This document shows, piece after piece, positions 46,171-59,379 of a DNA stretch of 64,000 nucleotides. The DNA comes from Ascaphus truei (lineage: Eukaryota > Chordata > Amphibia > Anura > Ascaphidae): the NCBI GenBank assembly GCA_036426205.1, contig CM071570.1, forward strand, positions 72,474,887 to 72,538,886. The letters run 5' to 3'. Positions within the stretch are counted from its first letter, which is position 1, and every line of letters begins with the position of its first letter. The position numbers and the translations under genes are program-made. The notes beneath the pieces are model-generated. The model saw only the letters and a list, made by a program, of their open reading frames with translations, made no database searches and was not told the DNA's origin.

Positions 46171-47040
46171 TGATGGGCGTTGTTTTTTGTAGTGTCGTGT
46201 ATTCTATGGAGGTCCATTTAATATGGTGGCTGGGAGTTTGGCGGCATCACTAGCTCTAGGCAAGAGTACCATTTCACCCTTACTACAAGAAAACGCCAAG
46301 TACCTCCCCAGCGTAGGAGTGCCGAGCTACAAAGGGTGGTGAAGCCCAGATAAGTAATGTACCTCTCCCTAGAGTAGGAGGGAGAGAACAAAGGGGATGG
46401 GGATGAAGACATACAAAGGTAATCTACCAAATTACGGTTTGAAGGATTTTTGCCGCAATTTTACTTTTCCTAAATGTACATCGTGAACCAATATAGGCCA
46501 TCTTAGGCCAAGATTAACAAAGGTGGAGAGCAGAGCGGAAAGACCAATGTACAAAAAAGTGAAACACACTTGAGATGCCGGGAAATAGATAATTGAACTC
46601 AAATTGAAAAGAAACTTGCAATTCAACATTAATATATTCCAGGATATTCATGGTATCCTCTACCAAGGTTTTATAGTATGAGTTCTCTCTCCCCCTCTCT
46701 ACCTCTCACCCCATCCTCTCTCTCCAAGTGGCGGAGTTTCAAGTGAGGCCACAAATAAGGCCCAGGGCAAAACAACATTTTGGAGCAGCAAAAAATGTCC
46801 ACCCTCTTGAGCTATGTAGAGTGCCACTCTCTCGGATTATAGGACCGGATGGGGAAGTTCCTTACCTGCTGCCACCCCGCACTTACTGCTGCCTCCACTC
46901 CTTTTTCACAAAGCACATAATGACGATGCGACGTCATGGCATAACGAATCACCTTGTGCATCGCATGGGTGACAATGAAGCTTGCGATTTGAAGAAAGAC
47001 GGAGTGTCAAGGGTTTTGATGCTATGGCTGGCGAGAGCAC
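46171..47040. other. No gene recognised
   Basis: No domain, RNA or terminal repeats seen. Confidence 0.4.
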
Positions 47041-47290
47041 AGTGGCAGGCGAGGGGTAGGTGGTAGGGAGGTTGGAGGTGGGTGGTGTACAGCAGGGAGA
47101 GTGGTCGGGTCACAGCAGATGAGGAGGCAGGCGGCTGATAGGTGGGTTGGGGTAACAAAGCAGCTGGTCGGAGGCAGGGGCGGCAGATAGGTGGGTCGGG
47201 GGTCACAAGCAGAGGTTACGAAGCAAGCGGCAGGTGTGTTCGGGGGATAACAAGCAAGGGGTTCGGCCGGGCAACGAGAAAGACAAGACA
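47040..47290 (+). repeat. Degenerate G-rich tandem repeat
   Basis: Recurring GGCAGATAGGTGGGTCGGGG, GGTCACAAGCAG and GGCAGGCG blocks, about 45-60 bp apart. Opposite-strand Pro-rich frames are artefacts. Confidence 0.6.
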
Positions 47291-47744
47291 ACAGCAATAG
47301 CAATAATAGCAGCTAGCAAATAAAGGAACCTAAGCAGAAGCTGGGAGACGAAGAAAACCCGGAGGAATCCAGTATATAAAACAGGTTAAGGGGAGGGAGG
47401 AAAGGAAAGGAACAGGAAACTGAGGGTTATATAGACACGTGGAGGCTACAAACACAGGGGCAAAGGTGGCAGATTTGTGGTAAGGTTTCAGGGGTCTGGA
47501 ATTGTTTCTTTGAGAAGAGCTACCAGAGTAGTAGCAGCAGAACGTATTGGTAAGAAAGCATGGGGCCCCTGCAGGCTAGAATTTGACATTGAGAGCGGGT
47601 AGGGAGCAGAGTTAGCAGAGGCCGGTTGATAAGCATGGGTACTGCAGGCTAGAAAATGAAAAGGAGGGTGGCCGCCGGGGGAACTGGATCGCTCCCCCGC
47701 CACACCTGATTTTCAGGTCAGGGCTCTTGGGTGGGAGTAATGCC

Positions 47745-50700
47745 TAGGGTTGCCAGGTGTTCCATGATGGGGGGGGGAGTAGAGTAAAGAGAGAAGAGAA
47801 AATGGAGAGGGATGGAGGATTATGGGGGGAGAAAATGTGAGGGATGGGGGAGAGGGGATGAGAGGAAGGAAAAATGAGAGGAACAGAGGGGGGAAGAGAG
47901 AAAATTAGATGGGTGAGGGGGGATAGAAAAAGACGGAGGAAGGGGCAGAATGAGAAGGGGGGGGTGCAGAATTAGAGGGAGGTGGAGGAGGAAGGTGGGA
48001 GGAGAAAATTAGAGGAAATAGGGAGAGGAAATGAGAAGGTGGGGGGCGGAACTTAGAGAGATGCGGGAGAGAAACGAGGAGAACAATGAGAGAGATCGGG
48101 ATGATGAGAATGAAGGAGATGGGGTATGACAATGAGAGGATGGGAGGCGAGAGAAAATGAGAGATTTGGGGGGAGGAGATGAGAGAATGAGAGGGAGTGG
48201 GGGAGAGAAAATGAGATGGATGGGAGGAAGAAAATGAGAGATTGTGGGGGGAGAGACATGAAGAATGAGAGGGATGGGGGAGAGGAGAATAGAGGAAAGA
48301 GAAAATGAGAGGAATGGGGAAGAGAGAAAATGAGAGGGATGGGAGGAGAGAAAATGAGAGATTGGGGGGAGAGAATGAGAGGGATGGGGGAGAGAAAATG
48401 AGAGGAATGGGGATGAAGAGAGCGAAAATGAAGGAGGGATTGGAAGAGAGAAAATGAGAGGAATGGGGAAGAAAGAGAGAAAATGAGAGGGATGAGAGGA
48501 GAGAAAATGAGAGGGATGAGAGGAGAGAAAATGAGAGATTGGGGGGGAGAGAGGAGAGGAATATGAGAGGGACTATTGGGGGTAGGAGAAAATGAGAGGA
48601 AGGGGGCCTGGAAATAGAGAGACAAACTGAGAGGAGCCAACGGGGAGATGGAGAAAATGGGAGAGGTGGGGGGAGGAGGGTGAGAGCAAGAGAAATGGGG
48701 ATCGAGAAGGAGAGGGCATGGGGGCGAGAGAAAGAGAAAAATGTGAGGACATTGGGGAAAGGAGGGAAGAAGAGAGAAATGACGTGGATGGAAGAGAGAA
48801 AATGAGAGGAATGGGGAAAAAGAGAGAAAATTGAGAGGGATGAGAGGAAGAGAAAATGAAAGGGAGAGAGGGAGAAAATTGAGAGGGGATGGGGAGCAGA
48901 AAAATGAGGATGTGATGGGGACAGAGAAAATGAGAGGGATGGGGGGGAGAGTAAGGGAAATGAGAGGAAGAAAGGGGAAAGAGAGAAAATGAAGATGGGT
49001 TGGGGAGAGAGGAAAAAGAGACGGCATGGGGGGCAGGATGAGAGGGATGGGCAATGATGAGGAGGAGGGGGGGTGGCAGCAGAAGAAAATAAGAATAACA
49101 GAAGTATCAGAATACACATGAATTAAGAGGGATGGGGGGCCAGCCAAGCAGTACAGATGAGGGGAAGTGGAGGAGGAGAAATGGGGGAGGAGAAAAAATG
49201 CGAAGGATGGGGAGAGAGAAAATTAAGAAGGATGGGGGAGAGAAAATGAGAGAGATGGGGACAGAGAAAATGAGAGGGATGGGGGGGGAGAAAATGAGAG
49301 GGATGGGGACAGAGAAAATGAGAGGGATGGGGGGGAAGAAGATGAGAGAGATGGGGGGGAAGGAGACAAACGGGGGAGAGACAGGGAGAGACAAAATGAG
49401 AGGGATGGGGACAGAGCAAAATTGAGAGGCTGGGGAAGAGGAGAGAAAAATGAGAGGGCGGATGGGGAAGGAAAGATGAGAAAAATGAGAGGGATGGGAT
49501 CAGAGAAAATGAGAGGGATGGGGGTGAAGAGGAAAATGAGAGAGATGGGGTTGGGGGTCGGGGTTTGAGTATGGAAAATGAGGTGAGAGATGTGAGAAAG
49601 ACGGGAGCAATGAGAGGGATGGGAGAGATAGAGAAAAGAGAGAGAGGGGGGGGAGGGGGAGAAATGAAGAGAGATGGGAGAAGAGGAAAAGCGCGAGGGG
49701 GGGACGGAAGAGCATTGAAAATTTGAGCGAGGGATGGGGGGACAGATGAAAAAATTACGAGGGATGGGGAGAGAAATGAGAGAGAGGAGATGGGGGGGAG
49801 GGGGAGAAAATGAGAGGGATGGGGGAGGGAGGGAGACAAAATGAGGAGGATGGGGACCATGAGTTGAGGAGAAAGGAGAGGATGGGGACAGCGAAAGACG
49901 AAATGAGAGGAATGGGAGAAAGAGAGAAAATGAGAGGGAGGGGTGAAGAAAATGAGAGGGATGGGGAAAGAAGGCAAGAGGAAAATTGAGGGCGATGGGG
50001 ACAGAGAAAATGAGAGGGATGGGCGGAGGAGAACATGAGAGGATGGGGGGGGAAGGAAAATGAGGAGAGATGGAGACAGAGGAAATTGAGAGGTATGGCG
50101 GAGAGAGAAAATGAGGGAGAGGGGGGAAATGGGGGGGAAGACAGAAGAAAAGAGAGAGATGGGACAGAGATAAAATTGAGAGGGGATGCGGGCAAGAGAG
50201 GAAAATGAGACGGGAGGGCGGAAGAGAGGAAAATGAGAGGGATGGGACAGAGAAATAGTGAGAGGGAGGGCTGGGAGGAGAAAATGAGGAGAGAGGGGGG
50301 AGGGAGAGAAAATAGGAAAACTGCAGAGGATCGGAGAAGAGGAAAGATGGAGACGGGTATGGGAGAGAGAAAATGAGAGAGATGGGGGGGAGCAAATAAG
50401 AGAGAGATGGGGACAGAGAAAATGAGAGGGATGGGGAAGAGAGAAAATGAGAGGGATGGGGACAGAGAAAATTAGAGGGATGGGGAGAGAAAATGAGAGA
50501 GATGGGGGGGAGGAGAAAATGAGAGGGATGGGGGAGACAAAATGAGAGGATTGGGGAAAGAGAAAATGAGAGGGATGGGGACAGAGAAAATGAGGAATGG
50601 GGAAGAGAGAAAATGAGAGGGATGGGGGGGAAGAAAATGAGAGGGATGGGGACAGAGAAAATGAGAGGGATGGGGACAGAGAAAATGAGAGAGATGGGGG

Positions 50701-53700
50701 GAAGAAAAATGCAGAACGAGATGGGGGAGACAAAACAAAAGAGAGGGATGGGGAGCAGAAAGAGAAGAAGAGAAAATAGAGAGGGATGGGGGACAGAGGT
50801 GAAAGAGGAGGGATGGGATGGGCGGGGAGAAATATTGAGAGGGGGCATGGGGTGACAGAGAAAATGGAGAGGGGGAGAGGAATGGGGAACGGGAATGAGA
50901 GGGAAAATGAGAGGGATGGGGAGCAGGAGAAAATGAGAGGGAGGGGGGGAAAAAGCTGAGAAAATGAGAGGGATGGGAGGAGAGAAAATGAGAGGGATGG
51001 GGGGGGGGGTGGGGACAGAGAAAATGAGAGGGATGGTGGACGACGAGAAATGAGAGGGATGGGGGGGAGTAATGGAAATGTAGAGGAAAAGGAAAGGGAA
51101 AAGAGGACGGAAAATGAAGATGGGTGGGGAGAGAGAAAAGAGTAGGCGTATGGGGGGGTGCTAATGGCAAATGAGAGGGATGGGGAAGGATGAAAGGACG
51201 GAGGATGGGGGGGCAAGACAGAAATAAGAGGGAGGGGGGGCAGAATTGAGGGGAAAGTGGAGGAGAGAATGGGGGAGGGAGAAATGCGAAGGATGGGGAG
51301 AGAGAAATTAAGAAGGATGCGCGGGAGAGGGAAAGAGGAAAAGAAAATGAGAGAGCATGGGGACCAGACGAAAATGAGGGATGGAGGGGGGGAGAAAATG
51401 AGAGGGATGGGGGGACAGAGAAAATGAGGAGGGAGGGGGGGAAGGGAAGAAAAACAAAGGAAGAATGAGAGAGATGGGGGAGATCAAAATGAGAGGATGG
51501 GGACAGAGGAAAATATGAAGAGGGAGGGGAAGAGCGAAAAATGAGGGGTATGGGGAAGAGAGAAAGGAGAGGGTGGCGGACAGAGAAAAGAAATGAGAGG
51601 GATGGGGGAGAGAAAAATGAGAGAGATGGGGGGGGAGGAGGGAGAAAGAAGAAAAGAGAGAGATGGAGACACAGAAAATGAGAGGGATGGGAGAGAGAAA
51701 ATGAGAGAGATGGGGGGGAGAAATGAGATGGGGGAGAAAATGAGGAGAGATGGGGACACCAGAGGAACATGACAGGGGGATGGGACGAGAAATGAGAGGG
51801 GATGGGGACAGAGAAAATGAGGAGATGGGGGGAAGAAAAGAGAGAGATGGGGGGAGAGAAAATGAGAGGGAATGAGGGATGGGGACAGAGAAAATGAGAG
51901 GGATGTGGGACAGAGAAAATGAGAGGGATGGGGGGGAGAGGAAGAGAAAAAATGTAGAGGGATGGGGACAGAGAAAAGGGAGGTTGATGGGGCAAGAGAA
52001 GAAAAGGAGAGGATGGGGACAGAGAAATTAGAGGGATGGGGAGATGAGAAAAATGAGAGAGATGGGGGGGGGAGAAAATGAGAGAGATGGAGACAGAGAA
52101 AATGAGAGGATGGGAGAGAGAAAATGGAGGGGATGGGGGACAGAGAAATAATTAGAGCGCGGCGATGGGTGCAGAGAAAATGAGAGCGAGGCTGGGGGGG
52201 AGAAGAAAGATGAGAGGGCACTGGGGTGACGGGAGATGAGACAAAAGGATGCGGAGGAGGGGGGACAGAGAAAGGAGAGGGATCGGGGGACAGAGGAACT
52301 TAGAACGAAAATGGATGAGGAATGGGGAGAGAGAAAATGAAGGGGATGGTGGCGGGGAAAAGAAAAAGAGAAAGAAAGAAAATGAGAGGGATGGGGACAG
52401 AGAAAATGAGAGGGATGGGGACAGAGAAAATGAGAGAGATGGGGGGAAGAAAATGAGAGAGATGGGGGGGAGACAAAATGAGAGGGATGGGGACAGAGAA
52501 AATGAGAGGGATGGGGAACAGGAGGGAAAATTGAGAGGGATGGAGTGGGGGAGAAAGAGGAAGAAAATGAGATGGGATGGGGACCAGGAGAAAATGACGG
52601 AGTGGATGGGTGAAGGGGAAGGAAAAGAGGAGAAAATGAGAGGATGGGGGACAGGAAAAATGAGAGGGCGAGGGGAAGAGAGCAAATGAGAGGGATGGTG
52701 AGGAAGGAGAGAAATAAATGAGAGGATGGGGACAGAGGGAAAATGAGAGGGATGGGGACAGAGAAAATGAGAGGGTGGGTGGGGAGTGGAGGGGAGAAAG
52801 GAAATGAGAGGAAAAAGGAAAGAAAGGGAAGAGAAGAAGGAGAAAGAGCGAGAGAAAATGAGATGGGTGGGGAGAGAGAAAAAAGAGAGGCATGGGGGGG
52901 GGCAGGATGAGAGGGATGGGGCAGATGAGGCAGAGGAGAGGATGTGGGGGGGGCACCCCACGACCCAGAACAGACAGACAGATAACAGAATAAGAGGGAT
53001 TGGGGGGCAGAATGAGGGGAAAGGGGATTAGAGAATGGGGGAGGGAGAAATGCGAAGGATGGGGAGAGGAGAGAAATTTAAGAAGGATTGGTGGGAGGAG
53101 GAAAAATGGAGAGAGGATGGGGACAGAGAAAATGAGAGGGATGGGGGGGGGCAAATGAAGGGTATGGGGAAGGAGGAAAAATGAGGGGATGGCTGGGGTG
53201 GGGGGAAGCGAAGAAGATGAGAGAGATGGGGGGGAGACACAAAATGAGAGGGATGTGGAACAGGAAAATGAGAGGAGATTGGGGAAGAGAAGAGAGAAGG
53301 AGAAAAATGAGCAGCGGCTGGGAAGAGAGAAATGAGAGGGATGGGGACAGATGAACAAATGGAGAGATGGGGGGAGAGGAAAAATGGATGAGAGATGGGG
53401 GGGGGAGACATGAGAGGACGCAGAAGACATTATCGAGTAGAGAGGGAGAGAGGAGACAGAGAAAATGAGAGGGATGGGAGAGAGAAAATGAGAGAGATGG
53501 GGGGGAGAAAATGGAGAGAGATGGGGACAGAGAAAATGAGAGGGATTGGGGAAGAGAGAAAAATGAGAGGGATTGCCGGGAACGGGGACAGAGGACAATT
53601 AGGGAGGGATGGGGAGAGAAAATGCGAGAGATGGGGGGGTGAGAAGAAAATTGAGCGGGATGGGGGAGACAAAGAGGGATGGGGAAGAGAAAATGAGAGG

Positions 53701-54671
53701 GATGGGGACAGAGAAACTGAGTAGGAATGGGGAAGAGAGAAAATTGAGAGGGGTGGGGGGAAGAAAAGAAAATGAGAGGGATGGGGACACATGAGAAAAT
53801 GAGGGGGATTGGGGACGAGAAAATGCAGGAGAGATGGGGGAAGAATAAGGGGGAGAAATGAGAGGATGGGGGGGAGACAAAATGAGAGGGATGGGCGGAC
53901 AGAGCAAATTCGAGAGGCGATGGGGACGAGGAAAGAGAAAATGAGAGGGTGGGGGGGGAAAGCGGAGAAAAAGAAAAATGAAGGGATGGGGACAGAGAAC
54001 ATGACGAGGGATGGGGAGAGAGAAATGAGAGGGATGGGGGGGAGAACAGAGAGGAATGGGGAAGAGAAGTGAGAAAGGCGGGAAGAAGACGGGTAGAAAA
54101 TGAGAGGGATGGGGACAGAGAAAATGAGAGGGATGGGGACAGAGAAAAAGGAGAGGGAGGGCAAGAGAGGAAAAATGAGAGGGATGGGGACAGAGAAAAT
54201 GAGAGGTGAGGGACAGAGAAAAATGAGAGGGATGGGGAAGAGAGAAAATGGAGGGAGAGGGGAGGGGGACAGAGAAAATGAGAGGGATGGTGTTCCCATA
54301 TTTTACTGGCTATGGAATTGCCTCATGATTTTTCAGATGAAAAAGACTGAAATCAGAATGTGGTCAAAAAGAAGCGAATATTGACAAGCTGCTGATCTCA
54401 TGTTAATCTCAATGCAGTCAGGCTTGTTTGAAAATAGTTATTTTATTTATTTATTTTTAAACTTCTACCACCGTTACCCTGGTTACCATGATGCTGCAGC
54501 CTGCTTTGAATCAAGGAAGAGCCCCTGCAGGCCATCCTTCACACCGCACTGCCCGCACGTCCAGAGTGGGAAAATACCGGACACATACATGTCTGGTATT
54601 ACCTCTCTTTTTATTAGAGATCTGCAAAATACCAGTCTGTTCGGTAAAAAACCGGACACCTGGCAACCCTA
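47745..54671. mobile_element. Possible transposon enclosing the purine array
   Basis: TAGGGTTGCCAGGTGT at 47745-47760 and its exact reverse complement at 54656-54671 bracket the whole purine-rich array. Inside the right end are CCGGACA-type hairpins (54585-54660). Such ends resemble those of DNA transposons. No transposase or clear target duplication is visible, so this is tentative. Confidence 0.4.
47768..54292 (+). repeat. 6.5-kb purine-rich minisatellite
   Basis: Tandem units of about 22-25 bp, all variants of GAGAGGGATGGGG plus a spacer plus AGAAAAT. Spacer types are ACAG, AGAG and GGGG, and GAGAGAGATG alternates with GAGAGGGATG. Purines form about nine tenths of the plus strand, judged from the unit. 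A longer period is visible: ATGCGAAGGATGGGGAGAG recurs at 49198, 51284 and 53050. Minus-strand frames of hundreds of Ser, Pro, Leu, Phe and His codons across it are not genes. Confidence 0.95.
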
Positions 54672-54679
54672 CCCCCTCT

Positions 54680-55010
54680 CACCCACAAAACACACTGCAG
54701 ACCACACACAAACCAACAAAAACAACTCTGCCACCTCTACATCCACAAAACACCACACCAGCACCCCCTGTCCCTACACCCACTGCCAGCCCCCCTGTAA
54801 CCCACACACTGGCAGACAACACACACAAAACACCTGCACCCCTCCTACACCCACAAACACACCACACTCAGCAGCACACACACCAACCAAACAGGACTCC
54901 TGCACACCCCTCTATACCCACAAACACACCACCAACAGAAGACACACCACACCAATAAAACACTGTGAGTGCCCCCTTTACACCCACAAATACACACAAC
55001 AGACACACAC
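54680..55010 (+). repeat. C+A-rich degenerate repeat
   Basis: Dominated by CACCCACAAA, ACACACAAAC and CCACACCA. Almost no G. Unit about 50-60 bp containing ACACCCACAAACACACC. Frames of Thr, Pro and His are artefacts. Confidence 0.7.
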
Positions 55011-57565
55011 AACCTTTCCCCTCACTCCTGTGCAGAGCTCTCTGCAGGAATGGTGGGGGATAGTCAGTGCCCTTGCTGTCTTCCTCTTGTCCAATCACCT
55101 CCTCGTCTAAGAGCTAATCTCACTCTTGTGAATGAGAACTGAAAGTTGATTGGCTGAAAACTTGGCAAGGTGCCAAAAATTCGGGCCATTACTGATTGGT
55201 TAAGAATTTCGGGCATTATCCATCAAGAGACAGGGATTTCAATAATGCCCGGAATTTACCAGCTTTAGCTTATAATTCTTAATAATTGTGAATTTTTACC
55301 TATTTATTTCATATTAGTGCCTGTCCATCCAAGTGATGTATTGGTATTGTACCTCTATGGTGAGGGTACAGGACCTGAGCACTAGAACATAGTTAGTACT
55401 GAAGAAGAGAGTGGGCGAGTGCAAGTTCTGAGTTTTTTTTTATATTAGCAAGTGCTTGCACCACAGCCTGAGTTCTCCATCACCGCATCCCTTTAACTTT
55501 ACCGGTTCTCTGATAGGACAGGGTGGGATAGGGTAAAGAAAACACTTGGTTGACAAAACGTCCGCATTCAGAGGCCTCTACACAATTCAAACTTGTATAT
55601 AATTTCCCCCGAAAATGGAAGCAGCCAAACCTTTGCTATTAGCATTGTTAGATTTGTTTAGGGAAGCCAATCAGCACTGTTACATTAGTTTTCGGACAAA
55701 TAGTGGGATTGCACTTCTAGTAGCCCTCAGTAAAGACAAGCTCTAGCAACATGTTGACAATGCTGGAATTATGACCACAAGGCCAGTTAACGACCAACAT
55801 TAGAATCGTAACACTTTTTCTCGTCAAGTGTCTTTTAATGATTAGATGGATAAACACCACTATTCTGTATGCACTACTTTGTGCAGCTAAGCTTTAAAAA
55901 AAATAAAAATAAACGAGCAGCAACAAACACAGTTTTGCACAGTAGTCGATGAGCAACAGCGTATCCAGTGTGGATTACCCATCCCAAAGTTCTGTGGTTA
56001 CATCTTTTATTAAGAAGCAGTCCCTATGCTATGTTCTTCTATCCAGCTCGCATAGTCCAGCAAGAAACTCTCACGTGTTCATCCTTTTGTAAAATCTTTC
56101 TTGAGCGATGTGATGTGAAACTATTACCGATTGCTTTAAATCTCAGCCATGATCACTGGAATTTGGAATCAAGCGTACACATACATATACTCAGAGTTTG
56201 AGTCTATACTGGGACTTATCACTGTTTGAGAGAAACTGCCTCTAAATCCAGCAGGAGCTGGTTAATTGCAGACAGACAACTTAACTAGACTCGACCTGGC
56301 CACATTAGAGCTCAAAGAAAAGTTCTGTCAGGAAACAGGAGAGATTTTGAATTCACAATTCAGCTGACACAGGAAAGCAGAGAAGCCTGCATACAGACAC
56401 TGTCTTGAGCACAAAGGCTGTGCTGAGATCAAGACACCCAGACACCTATATCTGGACAGAGGACCCAGGAACCTGCAAGAGACTGACATGGAGGGCCATC
56501 GGCTTAAGGTACCTCCGAGACTTTGGGGGTGATAGGCTGGTTATGGGAATATCCTTCCAGTCCTGAGATAGGGTCTGGGGAAGTAAATCAGCCCTTACAA
56601 AGGATAGGGTTGGTGTATTTTATATGTTTTTTGTATGTTTTGCCTGGAGAAAAGAAACAGGCTCAAAAAGCCAAGAAATAATTTCAACCTAAACATCTCC
56701 ATATATATGAACTCTGCACACTTCTCTTACACGAGTCCCCAAATAAATACCTGTTCTGTCGTTTAGGTTTTCATACCTACATTTTAAAAACATAGGAAAT
56801 GAAATACATAAAAAATAAGCAAAAAGCCAAAATGTTTTATGTCACAAATTTTAGTTTTATTGTAACTCTATATCCTGGGGCGTAGGTTGGAAATACCACT
56901 TGAAATAAATAAGGACAACTTTTTTTGCTTTTTTTATTTTTTATGTCCTGCATGTATTCTTTAACCTACTTGATTGTTCTAAACTGCATGACATCTAGAT
57001 TGTAATTCTTCATCAGGAATCACATACACTATAATCCATTTGCGTCTATCTGCTGAATATGAGCACAAATAATTAGATACTTATTTTAATATTTTCATGT
57101 GTTGTAAAGAGTTAAGTAAGTTTAGTATGAAGAAAATGTTGAAATGTGTATAGTGGGAATTCTTTCTTAGCACTTGGATTAAACTCCACTCTGAAAGTTA
57201 CTGTGAAAAGTTACAGTTTCTTCTTTCAATCTCTAATCCTCCTCATGCATATCAGATCATCTTATGATGAAGTGAGGCTTACAATCATATGAAAAAGGGA
57301 CACATAGAAGGATAAAATGGTATTATATTGTTGCTGTATCAATTCAAACAAGAGTGAGCTGCAATGTTCCCGAAAATGTGCTTCTGGGATATATCTCTAT
57401 ATGCAGGTTCACAAGGGGCAGCCACACTAGAATGTAGGATTTGTATTCTGCTACAGACCTTCTGCAAGGAATACATTAATAGGCTTTGATGTGTTAGGTG
57501 ATCTGAGAGTATCACTTGTAGTATTAATTCTTTCTCTTGAAGATGTGACATACTGGTTTGCACAC
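55011..57565. other. No gene recognised
   Basis: CCAAT-like strings and AATTCGGGC / GCCCGGAATT occur at 55188-55255. No coding region, RNA gene or transposon ends found. Confidence 0.4.
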
Positions 57566-57573
57566 ATTACGGA

Positions 57574-57905
57574 CTATATATATATATAAATATAGATAAT
57601 ATATATATATATATATATAGTTATATATATAGGATTATAGATATATATAATATTATATATATTCTATATATATAGATATATATATATATAATATATAATA
57701 TATAATAGTCCAGTAACAGGCCATTCACTAAAGTGGCAAAAGAAACTGAGTGGGTACATACATTCCAAAAGAACAATAAACATCACTTTTTGTTTTTGAG
57801 TGCCTGTCCTTGTCTCTATTTTTGTGTGTACAACATACAGTATATATACACATACATATATAGACATACATACATACATACTTATACAAACACACACACA
57901 CACAC
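57574..57905. repeat. AT and CA microsatellites
   Basis: TATATA/TAGATA tract at 57574-57708 and TACATA, then (CA)n, at 57840-57905, separated by a short non-repeat segment. Confidence 0.9.
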
Positions 57906-58300
57906 ATTTAAGTGTACACCTAAGTATATACAATGGCGTTTTCGGCCGGTTTTCCCGCCATTAGCGCTTATCTATTGAAGCGGCCGCCGCACGGGAGACT
58001 CTGTTTTAAACGGAGAGAAGCCCTGCGGTTAGCCCGCTATGCCGGGACAGTATGTGTATATACCGTCCCAGTCTCCTGCAGTTAGTTTTGTGTGTGGACA
58101 TGTACACAAATGTACAATGTGCAGAGAATAAAGCAGGTGCAGGTGAACCTGTGTGAGATGTGAGTGCACTCTTGTTTGCTTCTGACTGTACTCTGGATAA
58201 TGGAGGGATTTTGTCACCCAATAGGCTGTGATGTCCCAGCTCAAAGGATCTTAGAAACTAAAAGTTGTACAAAAAAATAAACCAATCGGTGTGACTGAAT
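57906..58300. other. No gene recognised
   Basis: Unidentified sequence between the microsatellites and the CR1 element. Confidence 0.35.
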
Positions 58301-58304
58301 TACT

Positions 58305-58787
58305 GTTTGATTTCAAGTGCTGGTTGTTCCTCCAGCACAGAGGGGACTCAGGATACTCAGAGACCAAGAAAGATTGTGGTGGTAAGGGACTCCATTATTA
58401 GGAAGGTAGATAGGGCAATCTTTAGCCATGGCCGCATCAGCCACACAATTTGTTGTCTCCTGGGGCTCGAGTTCGGCACATTGTGGATCAGGTACATGGA
58501 TTGTTGGGAGGGGCTTGGACTGTCCCGGCAGTCTTGGTAAGCGTTGGCACCAATGACAAAGTTAAAGAAAGACAGAGGGCCCTAAAAAATTATTTCAGGG
58601 ATGTAGGCTTAAGGCAAGGATCTCCAAGGTAGTATTTTCTGAAATACTACCAGTGCCATGCGCTACCCTAGGGAGACAGTCGGAAATTAGGGAGGTTAAT
58701 GCTAAAAAAAAAAATGGTGTAGGAAGGAGGGTTTTGCGTTTTTAGAGCACAGGGACACCTTTTCGGAGAGGTGCTATCTTTATGATA
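58305..58787 (+). pseudogene. CR1 LINE ORF1, esterase-like domain remnant
   Basis: Forward reading: KIVVVRDSIIRKVDRAIF, a change from the GDSIIR start of the SGNH/GDSL esterase-like domain in CR1 ORF1 (Gly to Arg). Then LGLEFGTLWIRY / LSPGARVRHIVDQVHGLL in the neighbouring frame, and LVSVGTNDKVKERQRALKN with the GTND block, ending in ERCYLYDR where an LTR fragment intrudes. At least one frameshift. Such ORF1 proteins are thought to act on lipids or RNA during retrotransposition; this one is dead. Confidence 0.75.
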
Positions 58788-59115
58788 GGTGTCATGTTCT
58801 AGACTGCAGTACCCATGCTTCCCCACCGGGACTGCTGCTGCTCTGCTAACTCTCTCAAGGAACATTCCAGACCCTGAAACCTGACACCCCTGCACCTGTG
58901 CTCTAACTCTCAGCCTGCCTATATGAACTTCTCCTTCCTGTCTGTCAGTGCCTGTTTATACTGGTTCCTCCAGCTTGTGCTAGGTTCCTGTGTTTGCTGC
59001 TGCTATTGCTATTGTCCTGTTCCTGTCTCCTCATTGCCAACCTCTGCTCATGACACTGTTCCCGCTATCTACCGCCTGCCTCTGACCTTGTGACCCTGAC
59101 CATGCTATCTGCCGG
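58788..59115 (+). mobile_element. Ty3/gypsy LTR-leader fragment inside CR1
   Basis: Starts TGTCATGTTCTAGACTGCAG and shares CTGCAGTACCCATGC, CACCGGGA, TGTTTATACTGGTTCCT and GACCCTGACCATG with 5.56-6.0 and 21.3 kb. CR1 sequence (MLKRLKEILN-like) resumes at about 59115. A target duplication is not obvious. Confidence 0.65.
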
Positions 59116-59379
59116 GGGGAGAATGTTAAAAAGGTTGAAGGAGATTTTAAACTAGGATGGACGGGGGAGGGACAAGAAACAGATAATGAACTGAATAGAA
59201 TAGGTAGAGATGGGAAAATAGCTATGGGTCATGGAGATAGAATGGGGGCAAGTGGGAGTTTGGAAAGCAGGGAGACACCAATATTAAATACAAATAATAC
59301 TAGAAAACTTATAAAGACTAAATCCAATTGGAGTAGAAAGGCTGGAGCAGATAATATAATAGTACAGACTAAAAAAACT

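Noticed and set aside
47905..54299. Minus-strand frames of 245-697 codons, rich in Ser, Pro, Leu, Phe and His
   Set aside because: They overlap in all frames, follow the polypyrimidine repeat unit, and lack any domain. Stop codons are simply rare in this composition.
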